DNA of 64,000 bases from Bog-473 sp035552095 (GTDB taxonomy: Bacteria > Actinomycetota > Acidimicrobiia > Acidimicrobiales > RAAP-2), in assembly GCA_035552095.1 (NCBI GenBank), contig DASZMA010000076.1:36874-100873 (forward strand), given 5' to 3'. Of the stretch, positions 10,839-19,430 are shown piece by piece. A program made the translations under genes and the position numbers. The notes beneath the pieces were generated by a model. It worked only from the letters and a program-made list of their open reading frames with translations, did not search any database and was not told the DNA's origin. Each line of letters opens with the position of its first letter. Position 1 is the stretch's first letter.

Positions 10839-11204
10839 CTAGACGACCTGGTGCTCCTCGGCCGGGAAGATGGGCGAGCGGGCGTGGTCGATGAATCTCT
10901 TCTCGTCCGCCAGGAGCTCCCGGCCGGCGGCGGCGCCCTCGGGTGACGCGGTCGACGCCATAAGGGCTTCGGCGCTGTCGAACCACAGTTCGGCCACGCC
11001 GTCGTAGGGCTCCGGTGCCCCCCGGGACGCCGCCAACGCCTGGCTGACCGGCCCCGGCAGGGTGTGAACCTGGACGTACTTTCGGATGCCCAGCACCGCG
11101 GCCACGGTGGTCACCAGCGGGCCATGGACCTCGCGCCAGTAGCGATGGAACTCGGGCTCGCTGATGTCGGGTCGGCGGCGGACGCAGAAGATGAGTTTGA
11201 CCAC
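10839..11204 (-). CDS. EthD/ferredoxin-like fold (dimeric alpha-beta barrel) protein
   Basis: 121 residues. The start MVKLIFCVRRRPDISEPEF and HRYWREVHGPLV are hallmarks of the EthD family. The remaining strands include YDGVAELWFDSAEALMA and the C-terminal FIDHARSPIFPAEEHQVV. EthD was named for a protein needed with a P450 in ethyl tert-butyl ether degradation. Others are polyketide decarboxylases or dehydratases or have no known role. It starts 89 bp from a divergent LLM oxidoreductase and converges on a VOC gene. No catalytic residue can be assigned. Confidence 0.82.
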   Translation of the reverse strand: MVKLIFCVRRRPDISEPEFHRYWREVHGPLVTTVAAVLGIRKYVQVHTLPGPVSQALAASRGAPEPYDGVAELWFDSAEALMASTASPEGAAAGRELLADEKRFIDHARSPIFPAEEHQVV

Positions 11205-11293
11205 GGCGGGAGCGTACCGCCGCCGATTCTGACGGGCCCGGCCCGGCTGATCAGGCCGACGTCGGGTTGGGCGCAGGCGCTAGGTTGGCCGCG

Positions 11294-12181
11294 ATGCATG
11301 TCGGCCTGGTGGTCCTCCCATCGGACCGGTGGCGGGAAGCCCGCCGCCAGTGGGAGTGGGCTGACGACGTGGGCTTCGCCACCGCCTGGACCTACGACCA
11401 CATCCGCTGGAGTGGCATGGCCGACGGCCCGTGGCACGCCGCCATCCCCGTCCTGGCCGCGGCAGCCGGGGTGACCACCCGCATCCGGCTGGGCACCTTG
11501 GTGGCCACGCCCAACTTCCGCCACCCGGTCACGCTGGCCCGGGACGTGATCTCGCTGGACGACCTGAGCGCCGGCCGTTTCGATCTGGGGGTCGGTCCGG
11601 GCAGCGAGGGACCGGATGCCACGGCGTTGGGGCAGGCGCCGTGGTCGGCGGCCGAGCGCATGGATCGGTTCGCCGAGTTCCTGCACATCCTGCGACCCAT
11701 GCTCGATGGCGATGCCAGCACCCGCACCAATGTGCGGGGCCGGTACTACTCGGCCACCGACGCCCCCAGCACGCCGGGCACCTGGCAGACCCCGTTCCCC
11801 CTCACGGTGGCGGCCGGTGGCCGGCGCGGGCTGGCCCTGGCCGCCGCCTACGGAGCGGCGTGGGTGACCATCGGCCCGGGTGGCCGCGAGCCGCGCACGG
11901 CGGCCACCGTCCTGGCCGCCGTCCGGCGCCAGGGTGAGCTCCTCGAACTGGCGTGCCGCCAACAGGAACGGGACATCACCACCTTGCGCAAGGTGATCCT
12001 GTGGACGCCGGCGGAGCCGGTCATCACCTCGATGGACCAGTTCGAAGCGTTGGCGGCCCCTTACGCCGAGTTGGGCTTCGACCAGCTGGTCCTGCACCAT
12101 CCGGCCCAGACGGGACCCTACGGCGGGTCGGTGTCGGTCTTCGAGCAGATCGCCGCCCGTTACGGCGCGGCCGGCTCCTAA
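11294..12181 (+). CDS. LLM-class flavin-dependent oxidoreductase
   Basis: 295 residues from MHVGLVVLPSDRWREARRQW; nine further codons upstream are open but not family-like. Key segments are WADDVGFATAWTYDHIRW, VTTRIRLGTLVATPNFRHP, LARDVISLDDLSAGRFDLGVG, SAAERMDRFAEFLHILRPML and the phosphate-binding FPLTVAAGGRRGLALAA. The barrel is complete and the length is typical. It differs clearly from the member at 763-1638 and is unlikely to be a recent duplicate. F420 is the more likely cofactor in this lineage, but FMN cannot be excluded. It lies divergent to the EthD gene and convergent with a winged-helix protein. Confidence 0.85.
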   Translation: MHVGLVVLPSDRWREARRQWEWADDVGFATAWTYDHIRWSGMADGPWHAAIPVLAAAAGVTTRIRLGTLVATPNFRHPVTLARDVISLDDLSAGRFDLGVGPGSEGPDATALGQAPWSAAERMDRFAEFLHILRPMLDGDASTRTNVRGRYYSATDAPSTPGTWQTPFPLTVAAGGRRGLALAAAYGAAWVTIGPGGREPRTAATVLAAVRRQGELLELACRQQERDITTLRKVILWTPAEPVITSMDQFEALAAPYAELGFDQLVLHHPAQTGPYGGSVSVFEQIAARYGAAGS

Positions 12182-12201
12182 CAACAACAACGTTCGCCCA
12201 G

Positions 12202-13377
12202 TCACGACACCAGCTCGGCCACCAGCTCCTTGAGCTCTGCGGTGCGCCCCGCCGGTTCGACCCGTTCAATGGCGATGTCATCGCAGCCGACCCAGGCCGC
12301 CGCCTCGCCCAGGGCGGCGGCCACATGGCGCGGCGCATCCCCCGTCTGCAGCGTCACCTGCTTGGCCACCAGCGTGCGGCCCCGGCGACCCGGGTCGACC
12401 AGGCCGACGAACTTGGTCCCGGCCAGCACCGGCATGGCGAAGTACCCGTAGAGCCGCTTCTCCCGGGGCACGTAGGCCTCGAGGCGGTGCCGGATCCCGA
12501 AGAGGCGCTCGGCCCGGGGCCGAAACCACAGGAGCGAGTCAAACGGGGAGAGGAGCACGCTGCGCCCCCTGACCCGCCGGTTGAGGACATCGAGCGCACC
12601 GGGCGCGGCCCAGCCCGGCTGGGCCCAGCCCTCGACGGCCATCGGCACCAGATCGGTGTCGCTCAGCACCTGACGCACCAGGGCCTGGGGCAGGCCGTGG
12701 TAGGCCGCCAAGTCGCCCACGGTGGCCACGCCCATGGCCCGCCCGGCGTGACCGACCAGTTCGATGGCACACGCTTCGTCGCTCGGCTCCTGGTCCGCCA
12801 ACCCGGCGGGGATGGCCCGCGAGCTCAGGTCATAGACCCGCTGGAAGCCCCGACGCTCCCGGCAGACCAGTTCCCCGATATCGAGCAGCCACTCGGCCGC
12901 GATCTTGATCTCCGACCAGTCCCACCAGATACCACCGCGCTTGGCGCCGCCCAGTTCACGGGCGGTCAACGGCCCGTCCCTCTCCAGGCGTTGCCTCACC
13001 TGGCCGCAGCTTTTGGCCATGTCCTCGAGGAGGTGCCACCGCCGTCCCTTGGCCTGTGAGGCCCGTCGCTTGAAGGCGTAGAAGGGCCAGTCCTCCAGGG
13101 GAAGCACGCAGGCCGCGTGCGACCAGTACTCGAAGGTCTCACTCCGGGGCCCCCAGTAGGCCTGCTCAATGCTCTTGCGGGCGATGGCGCCATAGCGGGC
13201 GTAGGCCACCAGCTCGTGGGAGCGGGCCAGGACGGAGATCGTGTCGAGTTGCACCGCGCCCAACCGGCGCACCATGGCGGCCGGTCCACCAGCCGGGCGC
13301 GGTCCGCACAGACCTTGGGCAAAGAGGCTGACCCGTCGCGCCTCCTCGTCCGTCAGCGTGGCGGATGGCTCGGGCAT
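12202..13377 (-). CDS. YcaQ/AlkX-type winged-helix DNA glycosylase family protein (HTH_42)
   Basis: 391 residues. The N-terminal MVRRLGAVQLDTISVLARSHELV, where QLDTISV-x-RSH is the family's signature, is followed by YWSHAACVLPLEDWPFYAF. The C-terminal part contains LLSPFDSLLWFRPRAERLFG, LEAYVPREKRLYGYFAMPVL and LVDPGRRGRTL. In characterised members (E. coli YcaQ, Streptomyces AlkZ) the QxD or QxQ motif in tandem winged helices unhooks interstrand crosslinks or bulky alkyl lesions; here the motif reads Q-L-D. In secondary-metabolite producers it protects from self-made alkylators, but no such cluster is visible here. A DNA repair role is likely. Confidence 0.85.
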   Translation of the reverse strand: MPEPSATLTDEEARRVSLFAQGLCGPRPAGGPAAMVRRLGAVQLDTISVLARSHELVAYARYGAIARKSIEQAYWGPRSETFEYWSHAACVLPLEDWPFYAFKRRASQAKGRRWHLLEDMAKSCGQVRQRLERDGPLTARELGGAKRGGIWWDWSEIKIAAEWLLDIGELVCRERRGFQRVYDLSSRAIPAGLADQEPSDEACAIELVGHAGRAMGVATVGDLAAYHGLPQALVRQVLSDTDLVPMAVEGWAQPGWAAPGALDVLNRRVRGRSVLLSPFDSLLWFRPRAERLFGIRHRLEAYVPREKRLYGYFAMPVLAGTKFVGLVDPGRRGRTLVAKQVTLQTGDAPRHVAAALGEAAAWVGCDDIAIERVEPAGRTAELKELVAELVS

Positions 13378-13405
13378 TGGTGCTGCAAGCTACCCGCCTC
13401 GGGGC

Positions 13406-14536
13406 TCAGTCGAGCAGGGCCGCGGCCACCGTCTCCTCCAGCGAGCGGTCGTTGGCCCACATGAGCTGCTGCTGTTTGGCCCGGCGGAAGTAGAGCTGAA
13501 TGTCGAAGTCAAGCGTGAAGCCGATACCACCGAAGAGTTGCTGGGCCATGGCCGTGATGTCCCGGAACGTGCTGCAGGCGAAGAGCTTGGCCATCGGGGC
13601 CAGGGAGGTCAGCGAACGCCCGCTGGCGCCGGCCCACGCCGCTTCGTGCACCAGCTGCTCCGCCCCGTCCAGGGCGGTGACGGCATCGGCCAGGTTGTGG
13701 GCCAGGGCCTGGAACGCCCCCAGGGGCTTGTCGAACTGCTCGCGGTCCTTGGCGTACTGGTTGGTGATCTCGAGCGCGTAGCGGGCGCCGCCGACGGCCT
13801 GGGCGGCCAGGAGGACCAACCCGCCCTCGAGCGTGTCCTGCCAGGTGCCCCATCCGGTCCCGGCCGCACCGATCCGGTCCTCCTCGGTCAGGGCGACGCG
13901 CTCGAAGGTCACCTCGTACTGGGTGTCCGAGGCGATGGTGAACTGCTGGCGCAAGGTGACACCGACCGCGGTGGGGTCGACCAGGAACAGGTCGATGGCG
14001 ATGGCGTCCTCACCGGTGCGGGCCAGGACCAGGAGGCGGTCGGCCGCCGCCGCGTAGGCCACGTGGCGCTTCACTCCGCTCAGCGCGAAGGCGCGGTCGC
14101 CGTCGGGCTCGGCCCGCACCTCGACGCCGCGGGGAGAGAACCCGTTCTCCGGCTCCAGCCAGGCCGGCGTGAGGATCCGCTCGCCCGAGGCGATCCCGCC
14201 CAACCACTCCGCCTTCTGCCCGTCGCTGCCGGCGGCGGCGATCACCCCACCCGAGAGGACGGCGCTCACGAAGTGCGGCGTCGGGGCCAGGGCCCGACCC
14301 AGTTCCTGGTAGAGGGCGACGCCTTCCACCAACGTCATGCCCGAACCACCGTGCTCCTCGGGCAGCAGGAGGCCGATGAGGTCAAGTTGGCCCAACTGGT
14401 CCCAGAGCGAGAGTGGGTAGCCGGTCGGGTTGTCCTCCATGTCCCGCACCACGTCCAGCGGGCAGTGCCGCTCCAGGACGTCGCGCACGGTCTGGCGCAG
14501 CATCTCCTGCTCTGGGCTGAAATCAAGGTCCAACAC
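13406..14536 (-). CDS. Acyl-CoA dehydrogenase (last gene of the lipid operon)
   Basis: 376 residues. LDLDFSPEQEMLRQTVRDVLERHCP is the N-terminal helix pair (split: LDLDFSPEQEML, RQTVRDVLERHCP). PEEHGGSGMTLVEGVALYQELG, a central beta domain (GVKRHVAYAAAADRLLVLA) and a C-terminal helical domain with AVGGARYALEITNQYAKDREQF and QLFGGIGFTLDFDIQLYFRR follow. The usual catalytic Glu position near GGxG cannot be confirmed by eye. Actinobacterial acyl-CoA dehydrogenases of this kind often work as alpha2beta2 heterotetramers, and a second one sits at the head of the same operon (16788-17966). FAD-linked alpha,beta-desaturation of an acyl-CoA is the expected reaction. Confidence 0.85.
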   Translation of the reverse strand: MLDLDFSPEQEMLRQTVRDVLERHCPLDVVRDMEDNPTGYPLSLWDQLGQLDLIGLLLPEEHGGSGMTLVEGVALYQELGRALAPTPHFVSAVLSGGVIAAAGSDGQKAEWLGGIASGERILTPAWLEPENGFSPRGVEVRAEPDGDRAFALSGVKRHVAYAAAADRLLVLARTGEDAIAIDLFLVDPTAVGVTLRQQFTIASDTQYEVTFERVALTEEDRIGAAGTGWGTWQDTLEGGLVLLAAQAVGGARYALEITNQYAKDREQFDKPLGAFQALAHNLADAVTALDGAEQLVHEAAWAGASGRSLTSLAPMAKLFACSTFRDITAMAQQLFGGIGFTLDFDIQLYFRRAKQQQLMWANDRSLEETVAAALLD

Positions 14537-14578
14537 GGTGCATCTACCTCCGGGATTGGGAGCGATCGGGGTGGGCTC

Positions 14579-15082
14579 TCACGGCGTGCCCGGCGACGGG
14601 AGCCAGTGCTCGCCGCGGCGAGCCCAGGGATTGTCGTCGGGGGTGCGGGGCAGGGCGATGCGGGCGGCGCAGGTGGTCTTGGTGTCACCGTCGACCGACA
14701 GCGTCACCGCCACGGAGACGAACCCGCAGCCGGTCCCGTCGACTTCGGTCCCCTCGACGACACCGCGGAGCGTCATGGTGTCGCCCGGAAACACCGAGCC
14801 CAACATGCGGAAGGTGACCCGGCCCAGCCGGCCGTGCGGTCCGGTCCAGTCGGTCAGGTAGCGCTCGAACCAGGCCGCCTGATTGGGCGTGTTCAAGAAG
14901 ATGTCCTGGGTGCCGTTGCGTTCAACGGCGAAGTCCTTGTCATGGTGCATGGGGCGCCAGTCCCGGGTGGCCAGGGCGCCGAGCACCACCGTGGTGGCCG
15001 ACACCGGGTAGCGCAGTTCGGGCAGGAGGTCCCCGACGGTGACCTCACCGTGCAGGAGGATCGGGGTGACGGCGGTGGTCAT
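14579..15082 (-). CDS. MaoC-type (R)-hydratase subunit
   Basis: 167 residues. TVVLGALATRDWRPMHHDKDFA holds the hydratase-2-like region in which Asp and His (DWRPMHHD) are the catalytic pair of hot-dog-fold enoyl-CoA hydratases. NQAAWFERYLTDWTGPHGRL, VFPGDTMTLRGVVEG and the closing strands follow. Its ATG overlaps the stop of the upstream gene (15079-15603) by 4 bp, and that gene encodes a second half with the FAS1-like hot-dog fold. The two are probably subunits of one heteromeric hydratase, as in ChsH1-ChsH2. It would hydrate the double bond made by the acyl-CoA dehydrogenases. Confidence 0.82.
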   Translation of the reverse strand: MTTAVTPILLHGEVTVGDLLPELRYPVSATTVVLGALATRDWRPMHHDKDFAVERNGTQDIFLNTPNQAAWFERYLTDWTGPHGRLGRVTFRMLGSVFPGDTMTLRGVVEGTEVDGTGCGFVSVAVTLSVDGDTKTTCAARIALPRTPDDNPWARRGEHWLPSPGTP

Positions 15083-15603
15083 GGTTGGGCGGCGCTCTCA
15101 CGTCGGTAGCCGAACCCGGTGTACGACTCCACCGCCACCAGCTCATCGTCCTGGTTCTGGTAGACGACGTCGATCACCCAGAAGCGGCCGGTGCCCAACT
15201 TGGTCGTCTTCTCCCCGCTGATGGAGCGCAGCACCTGGTGGGTGCGTAGGACGTCGCCGATCCGGACCGGGAGGTGGAACTCAATGGTGTTGTCCGTCAT
15301 GACCGCTTCGGGCAGGTCGAAGAGCGCCTTGAGATCGAAGTGCACCTGCAGGGGAAGGGCCACCTCGGTGCGGCCCGGCGCCCAGTTGTGTGGTCGGAAC
15401 CAGACCGAGACCATGGACGGTGGGGCGATCGGCCCGTCGGTGAGGGCCTGGGCCACCCGGTCGTCCCAGTACAGCGGGTTCCCGTTCTCGACCGAGGCGC
15501 ACGATGTCCAGATGTAGCCCCGCTCGACCGGGAACTCACCCGTCTCGGGATACTGCTCCTCACCAACCCGTGTGAGCGCCTGGGCCAGGAGATCCGCCGT
15601 CAT
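15079..15603 (-). CDS. MaoC N-terminal (FAS1-like) dehydratase subunit
   Basis: 174 residues. The N-terminal helix LAQALTRVGEEQYPETGEFPV precedes GYIWTSCASVENGNPLYW and PPSMVSVWFRPHNWAPG, typical of FAS1-like hot-dog domains found fused or paired with MaoC. IEFHLPVRIGDVLRTHQVLRSI and FWVIDVVYQNQDDELVAVESYTG complete the fold. It overlaps the next gene by ATGA and the preceding CoA-transferase gene by a single base (TGATG). Such coupling suggests one protein complex. It probably lacks the catalytic Asp/His of its partner and serves a structural or substrate-binding role; this last point is inference. Confidence 0.8.
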   Translation of the reverse strand: MTADLLAQALTRVGEEQYPETGEFPVERGYIWTSCASVENGNPLYWDDRVAQALTDGPIAPPSMVSVWFRPHNWAPGRTEVALPLQVHFDLKALFDLPEAVMTDNTIEFHLPVRIGDVLRTHQVLRSISGEKTTKLGTGRFWVIDVVYQNQDDELVAVESYTGFGYRRESAAQP

Positions 15604-16784
15604 CAGGCCACCGCCCGGCGGGAGCGCCAGCGGCCGATGGTGTCGCCGTCGACCCCCGCCTCCTTGAGGAGGTGGTCGGTGTCGGTCACCGACAGGTCGG
15701 GCAATTCGATCGGGTCATCGGGACGGGCCATGCCGGCCAGGAGCGGGGCCAGCTGTCGGAGCGAGCCCTCGGTCGGGTGCACCGCGGTGGCGACCACGCC
15801 GCGGTGGGTGAACTGGGGGTCGCTCCAGACCTCTTCGACCTCCAGGACCGGGGCCACGCACGTGTCGGCATCGCCCAGCCGGGCGACCCACTCATCACGA
15901 TCACGGGTGGCGAAGGCGGCGGCGAAGGTGGACCGGATGACCGGTTGGGCGTCGTCGTCCAACTGGAGCGGCACCAGGTCCTCGCAGCCCAGGGCCCGGC
16001 ACAGGTTGGCGAAGAACTTCGGCTCCACCGTGCCCACCGCCACCCACTTCTCGTCACGCGTCCGGTACGTGGCGTAGCAGGCGTAGCGCCCCGAGAGGAT
16101 GTCGTGGCCGGGCGCCGGTGCGTTGCCCAGCGCCAGCTGCTCGTCAACAGGGAGCGACATCAGCCAGAGGACGCCGTCGGCCACCGACACGTCGAGATAG
16201 GCGCCTTCGCCCGACGTGGCCCGGCCGGCCAGGGCGGCGGTGATGGCCAGGGCAGCCTGCATCCCGCCGGCGGCGGCGTCGGCGATGGTGGCCCCGGGGA
16301 GTGGTGGGGCGCCGCCGGCGCCGGGCGTGCTCATGGCCAGGAACCCGCTGACCGCCAGGTAGTTGACGTCGTGGCCGGCCCAACCAGAACGAGGCCCGTC
16401 CTGTCCGTAGCCGGTGGTCGAGCAGTAGATGATGCCCGGGTGGCGCGCCTTCACCGCGTCGTACCCGAGACCCAGGCGGTCCATGACTCCCGGGCGGAAG
16501 CTCTCGACCACCACGTCGGCCCGGCCGGCCAGGGCCAGGAAGGCCTCCCGACCATCGTCGTCCTTCAGATCCACCAGCACCCGGCTCATGCCGCGCTGGC
16601 CGCTGTAGGCGAAGAACAGCGGCTCATTTGCGATGGCGCCGTCGGCGGGAACTGGTCCCACCTTGACCACCCGGGCGCCGTAGTCGGCCAGCAGCCGGGT
16701 ACAGCGCGGCCCGGGGCCGAAGGTGGACAGGTCGAGCACGGTGACCCCGCTGAGGGGACCGGTGGACAGCGAGGCGGTCGGCAA
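15603..16784 (-). CDS. CaiB/BaiF family CoA-transferase
   Basis: 393 residues. The N-terminus LSGVTVLDLSTFGPGPRCTRLLADYGARVVKVGP is the class III CoA-transferase start (GVTVLDLSTFGPGP, then RLLADYGARVVKV). DLKDDDGREAFLALAGRADVVVESFRPGVMDRLG (the VVVESFRPGVMDRLG part) carries the conserved loop, and YCSTTGYGQDGP is the next signature. The catalytic Asp is expected after the DGPRSGWAGHD stretch. It moves CoA between acyl donors and would activate or recycle the operon's substrate, as alpha-methylacyl-CoA racemase relatives also do. It follows the leading acyl-CoA dehydrogenase by 3 bp and overlaps the downstream MaoC-like gene by 1 bp. Confidence 0.88.
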   Translation of the reverse strand: MPTASLSTGPLSGVTVLDLSTFGPGPRCTRLLADYGARVVKVGPVPADGAIANEPLFFAYSGQRGMSRVLVDLKDDDGREAFLALAGRADVVVESFRPGVMDRLGLGYDAVKARHPGIIYCSTTGYGQDGPRSGWAGHDVNYLAVSGFLAMSTPGAGGAPPLPGATIADAAAGGMQAALAITAALAGRATSGEGAYLDVSVADGVLWLMSLPVDEQLALGNAPAPGHDILSGRYACYATYRTRDEKWVAVGTVEPKFFANLCRALGCEDLVPLQLDDDAQPVIRSTFAAAFATRDRDEWVARLGDADTCVAPVLEVEEVWSDPQFTHRGVVATAVHPTEGSLRQLAPLLAGMARPDDPIELPDLSVTDTDHLLKEAGVDGDTIGRWRSRRAVA

Positions 16785-16787
16785 CGA

Positions 16788-17966
16788 TCAGAAGTTCTTG
16801 GGCAGCCCGAGTTTGCGCCGGGCGATGATGTTCTTCTGGATCTCCGAGGCCCCGCCGCCGATGGTGTCGATGACGGTGTAGCGATAGGTCGACTCGGAGC
16901 GACCGGCCATCGGGGCCTCAGCCGTCTTGACCCGGAGCTGGCTGCCCGGCCCGGCGATGTCCATGGCGGCGTTGGCCAGTCGCTTGGAGAGCTCGGTGGC
17001 GTAGAGCTTGTACTCGGAGGCCTCGACGGTGGGGGCGGCACCGCCCTTGCCCGCTTCGAACACGAATTTCAGTCCCATGACCCGGGCCACCTCCAGCTGG
17101 GTGGCCAGCTGGGCCAGGCGCTGCCGGATGACCGGGTCCTCCCGCAGCGGCACCCCGTCGCGGCTGGTGGTCCGCACGTACTCGACCAGCAGCTCGAACC
17201 GCTGGTTGATGGGGGCGAAGGTGAACATGGTGAAGCGCTCCAGGTCGAGCGCCTCGGAGATGTACTGGAAGCCGTGGTTGACCAGGCCCACGACGTACTC
17301 GTCAGGCACGAACACGTCGTTGAGGAAGACCTCGTTGGTGCGCTCGTCGCCCATGGTCCAGATGGCGTTGACGGTGATGTTGGGCTGGTCGATCGGGACC
17401 AGGAACAGCGTGATGCCGGCATGCTTGGCATCGGGGTCGGTCCGGGCCCCCACCCAGTACCACTCGGCGAAGTGGGCCGACGTGGTCCAGGTCTTCTGGC
17501 CGTTGAGGCTCCAACCGCCCTCGACCTTGGTGGCCTTGAGTTGCATGGAGGCGGCGTCCGAGCCCGCGTTGGGCTCGGAGTACCCCACGGCGAACTCGAC
17601 TTCGTTGCGCAGGATCTTGGGGAGGAACTCCTCCTTCAGCGTCTCGTTGCCGTGTCGGATGATCGTCTTGCCCACAATGCCGACGCCCTTGCCGATCTGG
17701 GGACCGCCCCGACCGGCCAGCTGCTCGTTGAGCAGGTACTCATAGACGCCCTCGCCCTCGGAGCCGCCGTACTCGGCCGGCCAGGTCATGCCCAACCAGC
17801 CCTGGGCACCGAGCGACGCCATGAAGGCGCGGCGCTTGGGCGTATCGACGATCTGGGCCATGTTCTCCCGGGTCACATCGAAGACCTCGGGATCATCGTG
17901 CGCGTTGAGGAAGGTCTCCACCTCCTTGACGAACGCGAGCTGTTCGTCGGAGAACTCAAAGTCCAT
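16788..17966 (-). CDS. Acyl-CoA dehydrogenase (first gene of the lipid operon)
   Basis: 392 residues from MDFEFSDEQLAFVKEVETF at 17966, preceded by GGAGG 8 bases upstream; a 10-codon in-frame extension exists but has no site. Motifs include GLTWPAEYGG-like GMTWPAEYGGSEGEG, AVGYSEPNAGSDAASMQLKA (the FAD/substrate loop), LNGQKTWTTSAHFAEWYW and VPDEYVVGLVNHGFQ. The C-terminal helical domain ends with RYTVIDTIGGGASEIQKNII and ARRKLGLPKNF. It resembles mycobacterial FadE subunits that pair with a second, smaller one. It leads a five-gene operon behind a perfect palindrome at 18021-18041 and probably catalyses the first desaturation. Confidence 0.88.
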   Translation of the reverse strand: MDFEFSDEQLAFVKEVETFLNAHDDPEVFDVTRENMAQIVDTPKRRAFMASLGAQGWLGMTWPAEYGGSEGEGVYEYLLNEQLAGRGGPQIGKGVGIVGKTIIRHGNETLKEEFLPKILRNEVEFAVGYSEPNAGSDAASMQLKATKVEGGWSLNGQKTWTTSAHFAEWYWVGARTDPDAKHAGITLFLVPIDQPNITVNAIWTMGDERTNEVFLNDVFVPDEYVVGLVNHGFQYISEALDLERFTMFTFAPINQRFELLVEYVRTTSRDGVPLREDPVIRQRLAQLATQLEVARVMGLKFVFEAGKGGAAPTVEASEYKLYATELSKRLANAAMDIAGPGSQLRVKTAEAPMAGRSESTYRYTVIDTIGGGASEIQKNIIARRKLGLPKNF

Positions 17967-18020
17967 TTCGGTGACCTCCGGGGCCGCTGGCGACACCAGG
18001 AACCCCCGGCACGTCGCGCA

Positions 18021-18041
18021 AATCTGACTACCCGTCAGATT
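18021..18041. promoter_or_regulatory. Perfect palindrome upstream of the lipid operon (probable repressor operator)
   Basis: AATCTGAC-TACCC-GTCAGATT: two 8-base arms with no mismatch around a 5-base centre, 55 bases before the start of the leading acyl-CoA dehydrogenase. Size and symmetry fit a dimeric TetR- or GntR-family operator. No such regulator gene is present in this part of the window, so the regulator would act in trans. Confidence 0.6.
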
Positions 18042-18098
18042 AGATCAGGGCGGCGCCCCCGGGCGCCAACGGGCTCCGTTCCCCGAGGTCAGCGTGAT

Positions 18099-19430
18099 TT
18101 AGTCGGCCCAGACCAGGGTGGCCACCTGATGCGGTCGGGACAGCCCTTTGAGGGTGGCCTCCCGGAAGTCGACAAATTTGAACTCCTCGGTGCGCTCGAC
18201 CAGGAGGGCGGAGAGCGATGAGACCAGGACCTCGCCCGGCGCCGCCACATCGGCCAGGCGGCTGGCCACGATCACCGTGTGGCCGAGGAAGTCATCGTCC
18301 TCCTCCATGGCCTCACCGGTGTGCACGCCGATATGGATCTGAATGGGCCGCTCGAGGTGCTGGTCCGAGTAATTGCCGAAGGCCCGCTGCATGTCGCCGG
18401 CGCACCGCAGGGCCCGGGCCACTCCCCCGAACGCCACCATGAAGCCATCCCCCTGCACCTTGATCTCCCGACCGCCGTGGTCGGCCAGCAGCTCCCGCAC
18501 GATCCGGTGGTGGTCCCGCAGGAGCTCACGCGAGGCCTGATCACCCAGCTGCTCGGTCATCCCGGCGTAGTTGACCATGTCGCTGAAGAGAATGGTGACG
18601 GTGCCCTCGCCCGAAGTGGGCCCCGGTGACGGCGCGGGGGTGGCAGCGGCGGGCGGCGGGGCCGGGGCAGCGGGGTGGCCCGGCTCAGGAGCCACGGACC
18701 GGTCACGAGCGCGGTTGCGGTCACGGGGCGGGCGATCGGGGTGACGGGCGGCGCGGATCTGGTTCCTGATCTCCCGGCCCAGCGCCTCAATATCGATCGC
18801 CCCGCCGGGCGCCCTCATTTCGGGCAGGGTGTCCACCACGCCCAGGACGTGATCGACGATGGTCTGCCCGATCTCTCGTCCCGTGCGCGCCGGCCGGCTC
18901 CGCACGTCAATGCCGCCCATCATGGCGAAGCCGCGCACTCTGATGCGCGGCGACCCCGGGATCAGGGGCACGTTGCGCAACTTGAGGTCGCGCCCGCCCA
19001 TGAAGGCGAACCCCTCCAGCTCGACATCGAACCCCTCCGGGACGGTGATCTCAACACCGCCCATGAGGGCCACGGCGGTGATCACCACTTCAGGGCCGTC
19101 GATCTCGGCGTGGCGCAGGTCAATTTCGCAGCCGCCCATCACCGCCACCGCGGTCGTCTTGCCGCTGAGCCGCCAACGCCCCTTGGCGCTGGACCCGCTC
19201 ATGACGCCCACGAACCAGTGCCGGGCCCGGCGCCGGTTGGTCTCCTCCTGCGGGGTGGCGATAGCCGGCAGGTTGGCCAGCGTGGCCTCGAGGTCGCCCC
19301 GGGTCCGGGCCTCCAGCGCGAGGCCGATCCGCTCGGAGAACTCATCGAGGGTGAGGCGACCGTCGACCACGTGCTCGCGGAGCAGGGTCACCGTGCGGTC
19401 GCGATCGGCATCGGCCACCCGTTGCTCCAT
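18099..19430 (-). CDS. DUF1707 / LiaF-like / class III adenylyl-guanylyl cyclase fusion
   Basis: 443 residues from the ATG at 19430 (an alternative at 19487 adds 19 residues and has a GGGAG further upstream). Residues 1-55 are DUF1707: RVADADRDRTVTLLREHVVDG then RLTLDEFSERIGLAL (read as two parts). About 90-180 hold four beta units with the LiaF/DUF2154-like phrase (VAVMGGCEIDL, VALMGGVEITVPEG, FAFMGGRDLKL, FAMMGGIDVRS). A Pro/Ala-rich linker at about 240-285 leads to a class III cyclase domain with metal Asp residues in ILFSDMVNYAG and KVQGDGFMVAFGG. No transmembrane helix is evident. LiaF-like modules sense cell-envelope stress in Firmicutes, so an envelope-signal cyclase is a fair inference. 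Confidence 0.85.
   Translation of the reverse strand: MEQRVADADRDRTVTLLREHVVDGRLTLDEFSERIGLALEARTRGDLEATLANLPAIATPQEETNRRRARHWFVGVMSGSSAKGRWRLSGKTTAVAVMGGCEIDLRHAEIDGPEVVITAVALMGGVEITVPEGFDVELEGFAFMGGRDLKLRNVPLIPGSPRIRVRGFAMMGGIDVRSRPARTGREIGQTIVDHVLGVVDTLPEMRAPGGAIDIEALGREIRNQIRAARHPDRPPRDRNRARDRSVAPEPGHPAAPAPPPAAATPAPSPGPTSGEGTVTILFSDMVNYAGMTEQLGDQASRELLRDHHRIVRELLADHGGREIKVQGDGFMVAFGGVARALRCAGDMQRAFGNYSDQHLERPIQIHIGVHTGEAMEEDDDFLGHTVIVASRLADVAAPGEVLVSSLSALLVERTEEFKFVDFREATLKGLSRPHQVATLVWAD

Noticed and set aside
13241..15109. 622-codon open frame on the plus strand
   Set aside because: Antisense to the acyl-CoA dehydrogenase and MaoC genes, whose protein families are clear. It has no domain of its own.
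15672..18221. 849-codon open frame on the plus strand
   Set aside because: It is fully antisense to the CoA-transferase and acyl-CoA dehydrogenase genes, has a low-complexity Gly/Arg/His composition and no family motif. High-GC codon structure produces such shadows.
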